In this document: piece after piece, positions 15,877 to 24,667 of the stretch
Layout of the letters: each line of letters begins with the position of its first letter
Position numbering within the stretch: position 1 is the first letter of the stretch
DNA from: Bacillus sp. SA1-12
GTDB lineage: Bacteria; Bacillota; Bacilli; Bacillales; Bacillaceae
Direction of reading: 5' to 3'
Length of the DNA: 64,000 nucleotides
NCBI RefSeq assembly: GCF_000981385.1
Contig: NZ_LATZ01000112.1
Span: forward strand, 34,444-98,443
Position numbers and translations under genes: made by a program
Notes under the pieces: generated by a model
Told to the model about the DNA's origin: nothing
Seen by the model: the letters and a program-made list of their open reading frames with translations, nothing else
Database searches by the model: none

Positions 15877-18003
15877 CTAATATGAATGGGCCACAATCGT
15901 TTTTAAAATTATTTCAGCAGATTGAGCTTTTATTATCTGATCCATGCATGTTTGATCAGTAAGCAGCTTAGTTAGTTGGGAAAGAGCTTTTAAATGACTC
16001 TCTCCATCAATTGCGGCTAACACAACGATTAGATTGACATGATGTCTTGTAGAAGCTGAAAAATTCACACCTTTTTCTAAACACAGCAAACTCATACCCA
16101 GTTTCTTCACGCCATCCTCTGGTTTGGCATGAGGAATGGCTACTTTTGGAGCAATCACAATATAGGGACCTAATTTTGTAATCGTATCAATCATTGAGTT
16201 TACGTACTCTTCCGTAATATAGTGATGATCAACCAAAGGCTGCGCCCCTGTACGGATCGCTTCCTTCCAGTCTTTCACTTCTTTTTTTACTTGTATAAAT
16301 TCTTTTGTCAGCAGCTCGCTTAAAGCCGGCTTATTTGATATCTCGAATTTTGAAATTGGTTTCTTAAGATATTGCCTCAGGTCTTTTTCAAGATTCACCT
16401 TATCATCGATTTTCGTATGTTTTTGAACGATATCCATTAATGCTTCGATAGAGTAGGACGTGTGTTTTATATTTGTTTCAAACAAAGCGTTTACTTTCTT
16501 TAATAAACTTTCTTTTTCAGCCTCGGTTAGAATGGGACTTACGATAAATACTGGTATTTCCCTGCTTTGAATTGGAGTAGTAGAAACAATGAAATCAACT
16601 TTGTAATCGTTATTTTCATACTCCCTTAAGGAAACGCTATCAATAATATCAATAGTTGAGAAAAGTCCTTCTAACTGATGTTCCAGCAATTTAGAAGTCC
16701 CTAATCCGCTTGCACATACAATCAGAACTTTTTTACGATTTGCAAGTGTAACACCTGTCCGCTTCAGCCATCCGCCAAAATGCATGGCAATTAAAGCCGT
16801 TTCATTTTCATTTACGGGTTTTCCAATGGCTCTTTCAAGATGAGGAATCACCTTTTTTGTGAGCTGGAAAATATCCTGGTACTTTTCTTTCATTAATTCA
16901 GCTACTTGATTTTCAACTTCAAGTTCATATTTAATGCGATAAAAGGATGGTTTCACATGAAGGAGTAGATTTTTCTCTAATAGATGCCGATCTTTAAGGA
17001 AAATACATGCATATTTTTGAAAATCAGTCACCATATTGGAAACCACTTCTTTTAACATCTGTGTTTCAGAATTCTTATTTTCTTCTAAAATCCTTTGTGA
17101 AGACTGTACTTTTGAACTTAATAGATGCTTCGTTATATAAAAGATCTCATCTTGAGGAAAATCTAGTTTGAAAATAGTTGATAATTTTTGACAGATCTTC
17201 ATTGCTGCTTGATATTCCTTCGTTTCACTTAAAACCTCTTTTTCAACTTTGTCTATTTTGATTCGTTTACCTTGCATTAATCTTTTAACGAATAAGATAA
17301 GGCGAAAAGTTAAGCTGTAGAAAAAATCATCAGTGTATTGAAGGTTCAAGTCTATTTCACTTTCAGAAACAATGTTACGAACAACTTTCAATTCGTCGAT
17401 ATTAAAAAGTTCTTGATGATCTTTGTTATCCATTAAAGAACTATTTAATAGTGTGGGAATTTTGGCCAATAATGTCTGCCAGCCTTCACTTGGCAGAACA
17501 CTTGACAGATAATAAACAATAGCTTTTCTCTTGTCGTCTTCATCACCGATAAGGATATATCCTGATTTACGTTCAAACTCTAATGATAGTTGAAATCGTT
17601 CAATCTCCTCTTTTAATACCTTTAAATCCTCAATTGTTGTATTTCGGCTTACTCTGATCTTTTCCATTAAGTCATCTAAAAAAAGCGGAGTATCACGTCC
17701 TAGTAAATAAAGGGCTAACCAGGCTTTTCTTTCCTTCGCAGAGTACTCATAATGCCATGTTTTAACCATTTCAATCTTTTTTGGAATTAGGAATGCTGTC
17801 TCATCATCAAGAATAAATCCTGCACCTCTTACATGTTTCACAGGAGATAAATCATTTTCTTCCAGCCAATCATTTATTTTTTCAATATCATAATAAATCG
17901 TTCTTCTAGAAATTTTGAATTTTTCCATAAGTTCTTTAACTGGAACATATGATTCCGAATGAACTAAATGGGATAAAATGGCTGTGCTGCGTTGATCCAA
18001 CAT
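15877..18003 (-). CDS. PRD-containing transcriptional activator (MtlR/LicR type)
   Basis: A 708-residue regulator: N-terminal DNA-binding HTH (about 1-65, KISRRTIYYDIEKIN), two PTS-regulation domains (roughly 170-400) with conserved histidines such as FYITKHLLSS and ALIAMHFGGWL, a IIB-like domain near residue 420 (VLIVCASGLGTSKLL, with Cys), and a C-terminal IIA domain (VAIPHAKPEDGV, His near 625). HPr and the PTS proteins phosphorylate such activators and thereby link transcription to sugar supply. The HTH rather than an RNA-binding CAT domain marks it as a DNA-binding activator. It is the first gene of the PTS operon. Confidence 0.88.
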   Translation of the reverse strand: MLDQRSTAILSHLVHSESYVPVKELMEKFKISRRTIYYDIEKINDWLEENDLSPVKHVRGAGFILDDETAFLIPKKIEMVKTWHYEYSAKERKAWLALYLLGRDTPLFLDDLMEKIRVSRNTTIEDLKVLKEEIERFQLSLEFERKSGYILIGDEDDKRKAIVYYLSSVLPSEGWQTLLAKIPTLLNSSLMDNKDHQELFNIDELKVVRNIVSESEIDLNLQYTDDFFYSLTFRLILFVKRLMQGKRIKIDKVEKEVLSETKEYQAAMKICQKLSTIFKLDFPQDEIFYITKHLLSSKVQSSQRILEENKNSETQMLKEVVSNMVTDFQKYACIFLKDRHLLEKNLLLHVKPSFYRIKYELEVENQVAELMKEKYQDIFQLTKKVIPHLERAIGKPVNENETALIAMHFGGWLKRTGVTLANRKKVLIVCASGLGTSKLLEHQLEGLFSTIDIIDSVSLREYENNDYKVDFIVSTTPIQSREIPVFIVSPILTEAEKESLLKKVNALFETNIKHTSYSIEALMDIVQKHTKIDDKVNLEKDLRQYLKKPISKFEISNKPALSELLTKEFIQVKKEVKDWKEAIRTGAQPLVDHHYITEEYVNSMIDTITKLGPYIVIAPKVAIPHAKPEDGVKKLGMSLLCLEKGVNFSASTRHHVNLIVVLAAIDGESHLKALSQLTKLLTDQTCMDQIIKAQSAEIILKTIVAHSY

Positions 18004-18016
18004 GAACGTTACCTCC

Positions 18017-18043
18017 TTTGCACCGATTTATAGTTTGTGCAAA
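18017..18043. promoter_or_regulatory. Inverted repeat upstream of the PRD activator gene
   Basis: Arms TTTGCAC (18017-18023) and GTGCAAA (18037-18043), 13 bases apart, overlap the ribosome binding site. The longer block TTTGTGCAAAA (18034-18044) recurs exactly at 18133-18143. Candidate operator or activator site for the operon; the function is inferred. Confidence 0.4.
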
Positions 18044-18132
18044 AAAGTATTGATTTAATGATTAGTACTGCTGCGTACCTTTACTATAATGTGTTTTTAT
18101 CTAAATGTAGAGACCAAATCCTACTCAACTGT

Positions 18133-18143
18133 TTTGTGCAAAA
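18133..18143. promoter_or_regulatory. Second copy of the TTTGTGCAAAA motif
   Basis: Exact repeat of the 11-base block at 18034-18044, 99 bp further upstream of the PRD activator gene. Spacing near nine or ten helical turns would suit looping by one regulator. Confidence 0.35.
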
Positions 18144-18199
18144 TTGGATGGAATGACTCTGAGGTTTATTAACAGGCTGTTTTAAGGGAAGAGATGAAA

Positions 18200-18242
18200 T
18201 AAAAAAACCTCTAAATTGTCATATGAGTCAACGACAATTTAG
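18200..18242 (-). terminator. Terminator of the GntR regulator gene
   Basis: A 10-bp stem (18211-18220 with 18233-18242, arm CTAAATTGTC) is followed on the minus strand by seven T. It separates the GntR gene from the PTS operon. Confidence 0.82.
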
Positions 18243-18288
18243 AAGTTTTTGAAGGAGAATAGCTCTTAATGATGGTGCCTTTTTGCAG

Positions 18289-19014
18289 TTATTTTCTGTC
18301 CATATCAATGATATATTTATACTTATCAGCTCGATAGGCGGACCTTACTAGTTCAAGCTGCGTACCATTGTTAATAAATGTTTCTCGATGCTTTATTAAA
18401 ACTGGCATACCCTTTTTTATATTTAAATATTTCATTTCCTCTTCATCAGCCAATGAAGCCTCGACTGTTTGGGTTGCATGACCAATCTTTAATCCCAGAT
18501 TTTCCTCTATATAGAAATATAGTGATTGCTCTAAAATTTCTTTGGTTAAACCGGGTACTAAATTCACAGGTAAATAGCTGGTTTCAAGAGCAATCGGTTC
18601 ACCATTTGCTAATCGAAGTCTTGTAAATGTATAGATCAATTCACCTGCTTCAAGATTGAGGCGATCCTGCAAATTTTGTTGGACTGGAGAAATTTTAAAA
18701 TATAATAATTTACTTTCCGGAACTAGTTGTCGTGCTTGCATTTCTTCTGTGAAACTGGTAAGCCCTTTCATGTTTTGTTCAAGCTTTTGATTGGAAACGA
18801 AGGTGCCTCTGCCTTTTTCTCTAGTTAGATACCCCTTCTTTACTAAGTTCATAACAGCTTGTCTAACCGTCATCCTGCTAATTTGATATATTTTTGAAAG
18901 TTCCCTTTCAGAAGGAAGGAAATCACCAGGATTAAACTCTTTTGATTCAATTGCTTTTTTTAATAATTCTTCTAACTGATAATATAAAGGAAGAGGAGAA
19001 TTTTTATCGATCAT
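18289..19014 (-). CDS. GntR/HutC-family regulator (NagR-like)
   Basis: A 241-residue regulator read from the ATG at 19012-19014, which has GAAAGGAGAT upstream; a longer frame adds 12 unlikely residues. Winged helix at about 8-70 (YQISRMTVRQAVMNLVKKGY) and UTRA effector domain at about 90-238. Overall form resembles NagR/YvoA, which responds to amino-sugar phosphates. It lies just upstream of the PTS operon, in the same direction but behind its own terminator, and is the probable second regulator of it. Confidence 0.82.
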   Translation of the reverse strand: MIDKNSPLPLYYQLEELLKKAIESKEFNPGDFLPSERELSKIYQISRMTVRQAVMNLVKKGYLTREKGRGTFVSNQKLEQNMKGLTSFTEEMQARQLVPESKLLYFKISPVQQNLQDRLNLEAGELIYTFTRLRLANGEPIALETSYLPVNLVPGLTKEILEQSLYFYIEENLGLKIGHATQTVEASLADEEEMKYLNIKKGMPVLIKHRETFINNGTQLELVRSAYRADKYKYIIDMDRK

Positions 19015-19535
19015 AAAACAATCTCCTTTCAATTTGATAGATATAAACAAAGCTATTATAAGACTTTTGAATTGATTATGAAAGAAAACTTTTCTATCTG
19101 CAACGTTGGAGTCTTTCTTGCCTATTTTTGTATCCTTAAATAAGGCTTCGGATTATTCAGCATGAATCCCTTAACTGCCTTCTTGTTACACATTATTTCT
19201 TAGGACTTCTTTTTCGATCATTTCGTTTTCAATTCTCAGGATAATCACGGCTTTTGCTAATCAGTCTTGTCTTATAGCTTAGGGTTTTGTTTGCGCTTCT
19301 GTTTGTTCAACAGTATTGCACAAGATGATGTTCTTGTAAAGATGGGCTGGAAGGATTGTACCAATTGGTTCTTCATCAGACTCTCTCCCATGAAAATGTA
19401 TTTTTCTTATTATCCTCGACGTTTTATTCTATTGGCGCGCTGATACTTGTTAATCGATTTCATTCGCGAATAATCAGGTAATGTTACAAAAATGTTAACA
19501 AACAATGAAAAAAAACCAACTCTTGTAAAATATTT

Positions 19536-19580
19536 GCTTGTTAGCAAGCGTTTTCTAATGTTACTAATGTCATGTTAGTA
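19536..19580. promoter_or_regulatory. Two adjacent inverted repeats upstream of the 48-codon gene
   Basis: GCTTGTTAGCAAGC (19536-19549) is an inverted repeat with 6-bp arms, and TACTAA/TTAGTA arms flank seven bases at 19562-19580. Both lie 30-75 bp upstream of the small gene. Operator-like; no regulator can be assigned. Confidence 0.4.
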
Positions 19581-19608
19581 TATTCCTTGCTGAGAGAGAG
19601 GACCTATA

Positions 19609-19755
19609 ATGAAGGTTGGCGATGAGGTTTTTTATGAATCAAAACTCTACAAAATTATTCATATTTACGAAAGTGGCTATTGTGAAATCAAGAAAATGGA
19701 TAGTTTGTATGAGATTTTGCTAGTGAAATTATCAGAGTTGATTAATCAAAACTAA
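19609..19755 (+). CDS. Small hypothetical protein (48 residues)
   Basis: Reads MKVGDEVFYESKLYKIIHIY, then ESGYCEIKKMDSLYEILLVK, then LSELINQN and stop. An AGAGAGG site lies seven bases before the ATG. The first half looks like a short beta-sheet domain of the kind seen in small Bacillus proteins, but I recognise no family. It is the only plus-strand gene in the region, with inverted repeats upstream. Real-gene status is supported by the ribosome binding site and biased composition, not by homology. Confidence 0.55.
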   Translation: MKVGDEVFYESKLYKIIHIYESGYCEIKKMDSLYEILLVKLSELINQN

Positions 19756-20100
19756 AAGTAGATCTTTTCTAATAGATGCTGTTTATTTCAAATAATATAC
19801 TTATCATGAAAAAAGGCAGATTGCGTAGCATGAATCATCATTTTAGATATGTGGTACTCCCCCTGTTATGTTGATTCGCTTTAAAAAGATTCAGAAGTCA
19901 GTGTGATTTGGTATTCAACCGAAGCACACTGGTTTAGTTTTGCTGGAATTTTTTAAAGTTTTATTCTTCGAAAAAAGTGAATTAATTGGTTTTCTGTTTT
20001 AAATTCTGAGCGAAAATATTTCTCTGTCTGGAATGATTTTGTCAATGTTTAAAAGATCTCATATCCTTCCTTTCTGCATATTGGTTTTTAGAGAACATTA

Positions 20101-20131
20101 GAAAGCATACTTCACTTAGAAGTATGCTTTC
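20101..20131. terminator. Hairpin downstream of the potassium transporter gene
   Basis: A 12-bp stem GAAAGCATACTT/AAGTATGCTTTC with a 7-nt loop, 60 bp after the transporter stop. Neither side has a long T-run; the minus strand continues TAATGTTCTC. Likely terminator for the minus-strand gene. Confidence 0.5.
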
Positions 20132-20193
20132 GTTATGCTGTACAGATAAACCAGCCTTTGCTTTGTCATTCTGATTAATAAATGAAACGCCAC

Positions 20194-21549
20194 TTAACCA
20201 ATGATGACCCGTTCTTTTGGATAGTGGTAATTCGTTTTAATTGGTTTGCCACCCATCAAAAATAAAAATGTAAAGATACCAATTCTTCCAATGAACATCA
20301 AAATCATAATGATGATTTTACCCGGAGTACTTAATTCAGCTGTAATTCCCAAGGACATACCGACTGTTCCAAAAGCAGATGATACTTCAAATATGATTTG
20401 CATTAATGAAAAAGTTGGTTCAAGGATTGTCAGTATGACAGTACTGACACAACAAAGCATGAAAGCTGTTGTAAAGACGACATAGGATTTTATAACGTCC
20501 TCCATGTCCAATTCTCTTTTAAAGACTTTTATTGTTTTGTTTCCGTTAGCAAAATAATAGATGCTCAATAGTATAATCGCAAAAGTAGTTGTTCTTATTC
20601 CTCCTCCAGAACTACTTGGAGAGGTCCCTATAAACATAAGAATGCATAAAATGAAAAGAGTAGGAATGGAATACTCATTAATGTCCATGGTAGTGAGACC
20701 GCCATTCCTGGAAGATATTGAATAGAACAGGGAATAGAAAAAAGATTCGTGCAAGGTTTTATCAGCATAGTAACCATTTAGTTCACATAAATGAATCAAT
20801 ACGGTACCAATAACGATCAATGCAAAAAAAGTAAGGGACGTTAATTTCGTAAATAAGGAAAATCGATAACGAGTTCTACTCCTATGTTTAAAGAACTGCA
20901 TAACCTCCATAAGGACCGGGAAACCGATTGCTCCGAATATTAACAACACCATCGTCAGGATTAACACAAAATAATCATGGGCAAATGGTATTAACGATTC
21001 TCCTGTAATATCAAATCCTGCATTTGTAGCAGCACTTACAGAGGCAAAGAAACCTTGTATGTAAGCTTCTTGCCATGTAGGAAAATAGTTCAAAAAATAT
21101 GTACCAAAAATAATCGCCCCAATTATTTCAAGAATAATAAAGAAGAAAAGGATTTTTCTGACGAGTTGAAGGATTCCAGAAAAAGTCGGGAGATTTTGGT
21201 CAGTCATTATAAGCATCCTGTCTCTTATTCCTATTCGTCTTCCGATTAAAAACCAAACAGACGCCCCAAGAAACATGATTCCAACTCCACCAAATTGCAA
21301 GATAACAGCAAAGATAATAGTTCCTGGAACACTAAGAACTTCATTAATCGCAACAGTTGATAAACCTGTCACACTAACCGCACTAACAGCTGTAAACAGC
21401 GCATCTATAAACGTTAATTTAACATTTGGCTGTTGTGTAATGGGCAGCATTAATAGAATCGTTGAAACCACCACAGCTAAAAGGTAATAAATGACAATCA
21501 TTTGCGCTGGTGATAGTGTGTTCTTCTTTTTCTGTTTGATAATGTTCAT
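20194..21549 (-). CDS. Ktr/Trk-type potassium uptake membrane subunit (KtrB/KtrD-like)
   Basis: A 451-residue membrane protein built of four M1-pore-M2 repeats. The four selectivity-filter loops can be seen as VSVTGLST, ATNAGFDIT, SSRNGGLTT and SAFGTVGMS. The first is about residue 60. Length matches KtrB/KtrD of B. subtilis (445-449). It imports K+ (with Na+) and normally works with a cytoplasmic RCK subunit (KtrA/KtrC), which is not encoded beside it, as is also true of ktrD in B. subtilis. Ribosome binding site AGAGGAG. I did not find a c-di-AMP riboswitch in the short upstream region. Confidence 0.9.
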   Translation of the reverse strand: MNIIKQKKKNTLSPAQMIVIYYLLAVVVSTILLMLPITQQPNVKLTFIDALFTAVSAVSVTGLSTVAINEVLSVPGTIIFAVILQFGGVGIMFLGASVWFLIGRRIGIRDRMLIMTDQNLPTFSGILQLVRKILFFFIILEIIGAIIFGTYFLNYFPTWQEAYIQGFFASVSAATNAGFDITGESLIPFAHDYFVLILTMVLLIFGAIGFPVLMEVMQFFKHRSRTRYRFSLFTKLTSLTFFALIVIGTVLIHLCELNGYYADKTLHESFFYSLFYSISSRNGGLTTMDINEYSIPTLFILCILMFIGTSPSSSGGGIRTTTFAIILLSIYYFANGNKTIKVFKRELDMEDVIKSYVVFTTAFMLCCVSTVILTILEPTFSLMQIIFEVSSAFGTVGMSLGITAELSTPGKIIIMILMFIGRIGIFTFLFLMGGKPIKTNYHYPKERVIIG

Positions 21550-21660
21550 GTTTCTCCTCTTTTAGATGTTTTAGCCAATATAATATCGAATATAAATGAA
21601 ATTAATATCATTAATACATTTCCCATTTAATAATGTTGTTAAACTGCCATGATAGTCGAA

Positions 21661-21687
21661 TAAAAAAAGGCTGTTCATGCAGCCCTT
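21661..21687 (-). terminator. Terminator of the MFS exporter gene
   Basis: GGCTG/CAGCC stem (21669-21673 with 21680-21684) followed on the minus strand by seven T. It lies 126 bp downstream of the exporter gene ending at 21813. Confidence 0.7.
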
Positions 21688-21812
21688 TCAAGTCCAGTTC
21701 GTCTAGCACAATTTTCAAAAATTTTTTAACCTAAACTGCTCCGTTACTTTAATAGGGGCAATCAGTGCTTTAATATTGAAAGATTGCATCTATTAGTTAC
21801 TTCATTCTAAAG

Positions 21813-22982
21813 TCATGCATCTGCTGAAAGAGCTGATTCTTTTTTTGCTTCTTGGACTTTTTGGGTACTAAGGAGAAAACTAATGATTGCCGCAGTGCTG
21901 CAAACATATGGAAGGTAAAGATATCCCCAATTAGATATCACATAACCGCCAATCATCGAACCCATGGTAATACCAATATATAGAGCTGTATTATTCCACG
22001 CCATCACAATTCCCCGTTCTTTTGGATATTCGACTGCTAATCGTGCTTGGTATGATGTAAAGCCTGCATACCCAACCAAAGCCCATAGGAACAAGAAAAG
22101 ATAAATCCAGTCGCCTGATGAGAAGAATATACCTAAACAAACGAGTGTAAGAATCAAGAAAATTAATGTAGCTTTAGAAATCTTCCTTTCTCCATACCTA
22201 TCTGTGAATTGTCCACTTATAAGACTTCCCAATACTGCACCAATCCCATAAAAAGTAACAGCTAATGCGATTTCTGAAGATGAGAAGCTATTTTCTGAAT
22301 AAAGAGCTGCACCTAAGTAAACATAAAGAGCATACATGGAAATGGCCCAGATTGTGGTAACACTTACTGAACCAAGTATTCTTAGCAGATTCAATTTTAA
22401 TAGATTTCTTTTCATATCGGTTTTAGGGATATGTTTCCAGGTGTTGAAATTTACTACAGCCAATATTGCTCCTATAATAGCCATTACACCAAATACTGAA
22501 CGCCAGCCAAGAAAATGTTCTAGTAATGTACCAAATGGGGCTCCTGCCCAGAGAGCTGTTAAATGTCCTGAAACGACAATAGAAAGCCAAGTACCTCTCC
22601 GTTTTGATGGTGCAATATCCCCGATAATCGCATAAATCAAAGGGGTTATCGCAGCTACGGACAAGCCTGCTAAAATACGGCTGATGATTAACCAAGCAAA
22701 TGAAGGTGAAAAAACCGTTAAGGCATTAGATAAGGAAAATAATAATAAGCCAAACGTAATGATAGTCCTTCTTCCCTTTTTATCTGAAGCCCAGCCAAAG
22801 AAAGGTGCAGCCATAGCATAGGTTACAGCAAAAACAGTTACCATCCATCCTGTCATCGCCGAACTAACATCGTACGCTTCCGAAATGAACGGTAATAACG
22901 GAGATACAACAAATAAATCAGTACCCATTAGGAATAAAGTTATCCAACCAACACTTAAACTTATTCTTCCTTGCAGCCCCAT
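21813..22982 (-). CDS. Major facilitator superfamily exporter (DHA1-like)
   Basis: A 389-residue 12-helix transporter starting MGLQGRISLSVGWITLFLMG. The conserved MFS loop GWASDKKGRRT lies between helices 2 and 3, and ISRILAGLSVAAITPLIYA corresponds to helices 4-5 of the drug:H+ antiporter-1/arabinose-efflux group. The start at 22980-22982 is preferred because AAAGGGGGG lies just upstream; a 35-codon longer frame has no such site and is polar. It lies between the potassium transporter and the fucosidase, with terminators on both sides, so it is probably its own unit. Substrate unknown. Confidence 0.82.
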   Translation of the reverse strand: MGLQGRISLSVGWITLFLMGTDLFVVSPLLPFISEAYDVSSAMTGWMVTVFAVTYAMAAPFFGWASDKKGRRTIITFGLLLFSLSNALTVFSPSFAWLIISRILAGLSVAAITPLIYAIIGDIAPSKRRGTWLSIVVSGHLTALWAGAPFGTLLEHFLGWRSVFGVMAIIGAILAVVNFNTWKHIPKTDMKRNLLKLNLLRILGSVSVTTIWAISMYALYVYLGAALYSENSFSSSEIALAVTFYGIGAVLGSLISGQFTDRYGERKISKATLIFLILTLVCLGIFFSSGDWIYLFLFLWALVGYAGFTSYQARLAVEYPKERGIVMAWNNTALYIGITMGSMIGGYVISNWGYLYLPYVCSTAAIISFLLSTQKVQEAKKESALSADA

Positions 22983-23090
22983 TCTATCCCCCCTTTTCAC
23001 CTTGAAGGTGTTTGTTGCTAGTAGTTTATTCTTTTGTTGCATTATAAATGTTTTATAAAAATTTGAATCCCCTCTTTTTTTGCTCACATT

Positions 23091-23122
23091 AAAGGCCGGT
23101 CCATAATCCTTGGGACCAGCCT
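23091..23122 (-). terminator. Hairpin after the alpha-L-fucosidase gene
   Basis: Arms at 23094-23102 and 23113-23121 form nine pairs on the minus-strand RNA (one G-U) but have an A-C mismatch on the plus strand. The minus-strand tail is only TTTAATG. Probable weak terminator of the fucosidase operon. Confidence 0.45.
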
Positions 23123-23198
23123 TCTTTTTTTAAAAAATATTAATCTTATATTTTTACCCTAAATGTTCAATTAGATACACTTTTAACTTAGATGTTTG

Positions 23199-24509
23199 TT
23201 ATTTTAGGAATAATTCAATAACTGGAACAACAACATCCGGTTGTTGAACTGGCAGCTCCAATGTAATCGATCCAGGAGCCACTCGTGTTGAAGTATGTGA
23301 TAGTTGTTCATTTGATATATGCTCCTTATATCGAACTTCTGACGCATCATGTAAAAATTGAGCGTAACTAATTTGTCCGGCTAATCCTTCTAAATGGATG
23401 TGTTTAAATGGCCAATTAAAGATGTGGAGATATAAACGTTTTCCCTTTTGTGTATAACGACAGTCGACAGGAGCCTTCCATTCACTGGCTGTTGCCCCGT
23501 AGATCGACCGAGAATTAAGTCTCATCCATTCGCCTATTCCTTTTAAGCTTTCAATTGAACGTTTGTCAAATTCTCCCCGTCCATTCGGTCCTACATTTAA
23601 TAAGAGATTTCCATTTTTAGAGACAGTATCTATTAACATCTGAACAAGGAGATTTACCGCCTTCCAATCAAGATTGTCGCGATCATATCCCCAGCTGCCA
23701 TTTAATGTTTGACAAGCTTCCCATAGGATTGGCTGTCCATCTTGTTTTAAGACTTCACGAGGCTGGTATTGTTCAGGAGTGATAACACCGCGACCCAGAT
23801 CCAGACGATCATTTAAAATAATATCAGGTTGCAAATCGAAAATCATTTTTTCTAGTTTTTCAGATTGCCACTCATTTTTACCTTTACCTTCTGACCATCC
23901 CCAATTTCGTGCAGGATATGAAAAATCAAACCATAAATAATCAATCTTCCCATAGTTTGTTAAAAGTTCTTTTACTTGTCCGTGCAGATAATCTGCATAC
24001 TTTGACACATCCCGATTGATCGCTTGTTTTTTAAATTCCTCATCATCTCTTTGCGGGTGAATTCCGTCAACTGGAAAATCCTCGTGATGCCAATCAATTA
24101 GAGAATGATAAAAGCCGACTTTTAATCCTTCTGAACGAAATGCATCCACAATCTCTCGTAATAAATCACGATTAGCAGGAGTGTTTGTCGCTTTATAATC
24201 TGTTAGCTTTGAATCCCAAATCGCAAACCCCTCATGATGCTTTGTTGTGACGACAAAGTATTTCATACCAGCCATTTTTGCATACCGGGCCCAATCACGC
24301 GGATTAAACAAATCAGGGTCAAAATGCTCAAAGTATTTATTATATGTAGTTGGGTGAATTTTCTCCCTGTTCATTACCCATTCATGACGAGCTGCATTTG
24401 CATATAATCCCCAATGAATAAATAACCCAAAGCGATCATGAATCAGCCACTCGGGATTCCCATAATAATCCGGGTAATTTGGATATTTTTTCAATAAAGA
24501 TGTTGTCAT
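23199..24509 (-). CDS. Alpha-L-fucosidase (GH29)
   Basis: A 436-residue GH29 enzyme. Visible signatures: RFGLFIHWGLYANAARHEWV near residue 25, MKYFVVTTKHHEGFAIWDS near residue 80, GKIDYLWFDFSYP with the likely nucleophile Asp, and GNLLLNVGPNGRGEF near residue 315. It cleaves terminal alpha-L-fucose. No signal peptide is present on the preferred start (24507-24509, with AGGAGG upstream), so it acts in the cytoplasm on imported oligosaccharides. It follows the ABC importer genes and is probably the hydrolase for their cargo. Confidence 0.88.
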   Translation of the reverse strand: MTTSLLKKYPNYPDYYGNPEWLIHDRFGLFIHWGLYANAARHEWVMNREKIHPTTYNKYFEHFDPDLFNPRDWARYAKMAGMKYFVVTTKHHEGFAIWDSKLTDYKATNTPANRDLLREIVDAFRSEGLKVGFYHSLIDWHHEDFPVDGIHPQRDDEEFKKQAINRDVSKYADYLHGQVKELLTNYGKIDYLWFDFSYPARNWGWSEGKGKNEWQSEKLEKMIFDLQPDIILNDRLDLGRGVITPEQYQPREVLKQDGQPILWEACQTLNGSWGYDRDNLDWKAVNLLVQMLIDTVSKNGNLLLNVGPNGRGEFDKRSIESLKGIGEWMRLNSRSIYGATASEWKAPVDCRYTQKGKRLYLHIFNWPFKHIHLEGLAGQISYAQFLHDASEVRYKEHISNEQLSHTSTRVAPGSITLELPVQQPDVVVPVIELFLK

Positions 24510-24667
24510 TGGAATTCCTCCTATACGTATATTAATTTGAGAAATCTTACCTAACACAGCAAAAAGAAGAGTTTCAAAATCAAACAGTGCGTTCATTTAA
24601 GGCATTATCCCGCCAAAATGATCGAATAATGCCTCTCCTTTCAATAAGCTTGTAAATGACTAAACAA

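Larger units (their letters stand above)
19015..20193. other. Long intergenic region with one small gene
   Basis: About 1.2 kb holding one plausible 48-codon gene (19609-19755) with palindromes upstream, and a hairpin at 20101-20131. The stretches 19015-19530 and 19760-20100 show no reading frame with a ribosome binding site and no recognisable element. Confidence 0.5.

Noticed and set aside
21550..21800. c-di-AMP (ydaO-type) riboswitch expected before a Ktr gene
   Set aside because: The upstream region of the potassium transporter is short and shows none of the conserved ydaO elements; only the MFS terminator is present.
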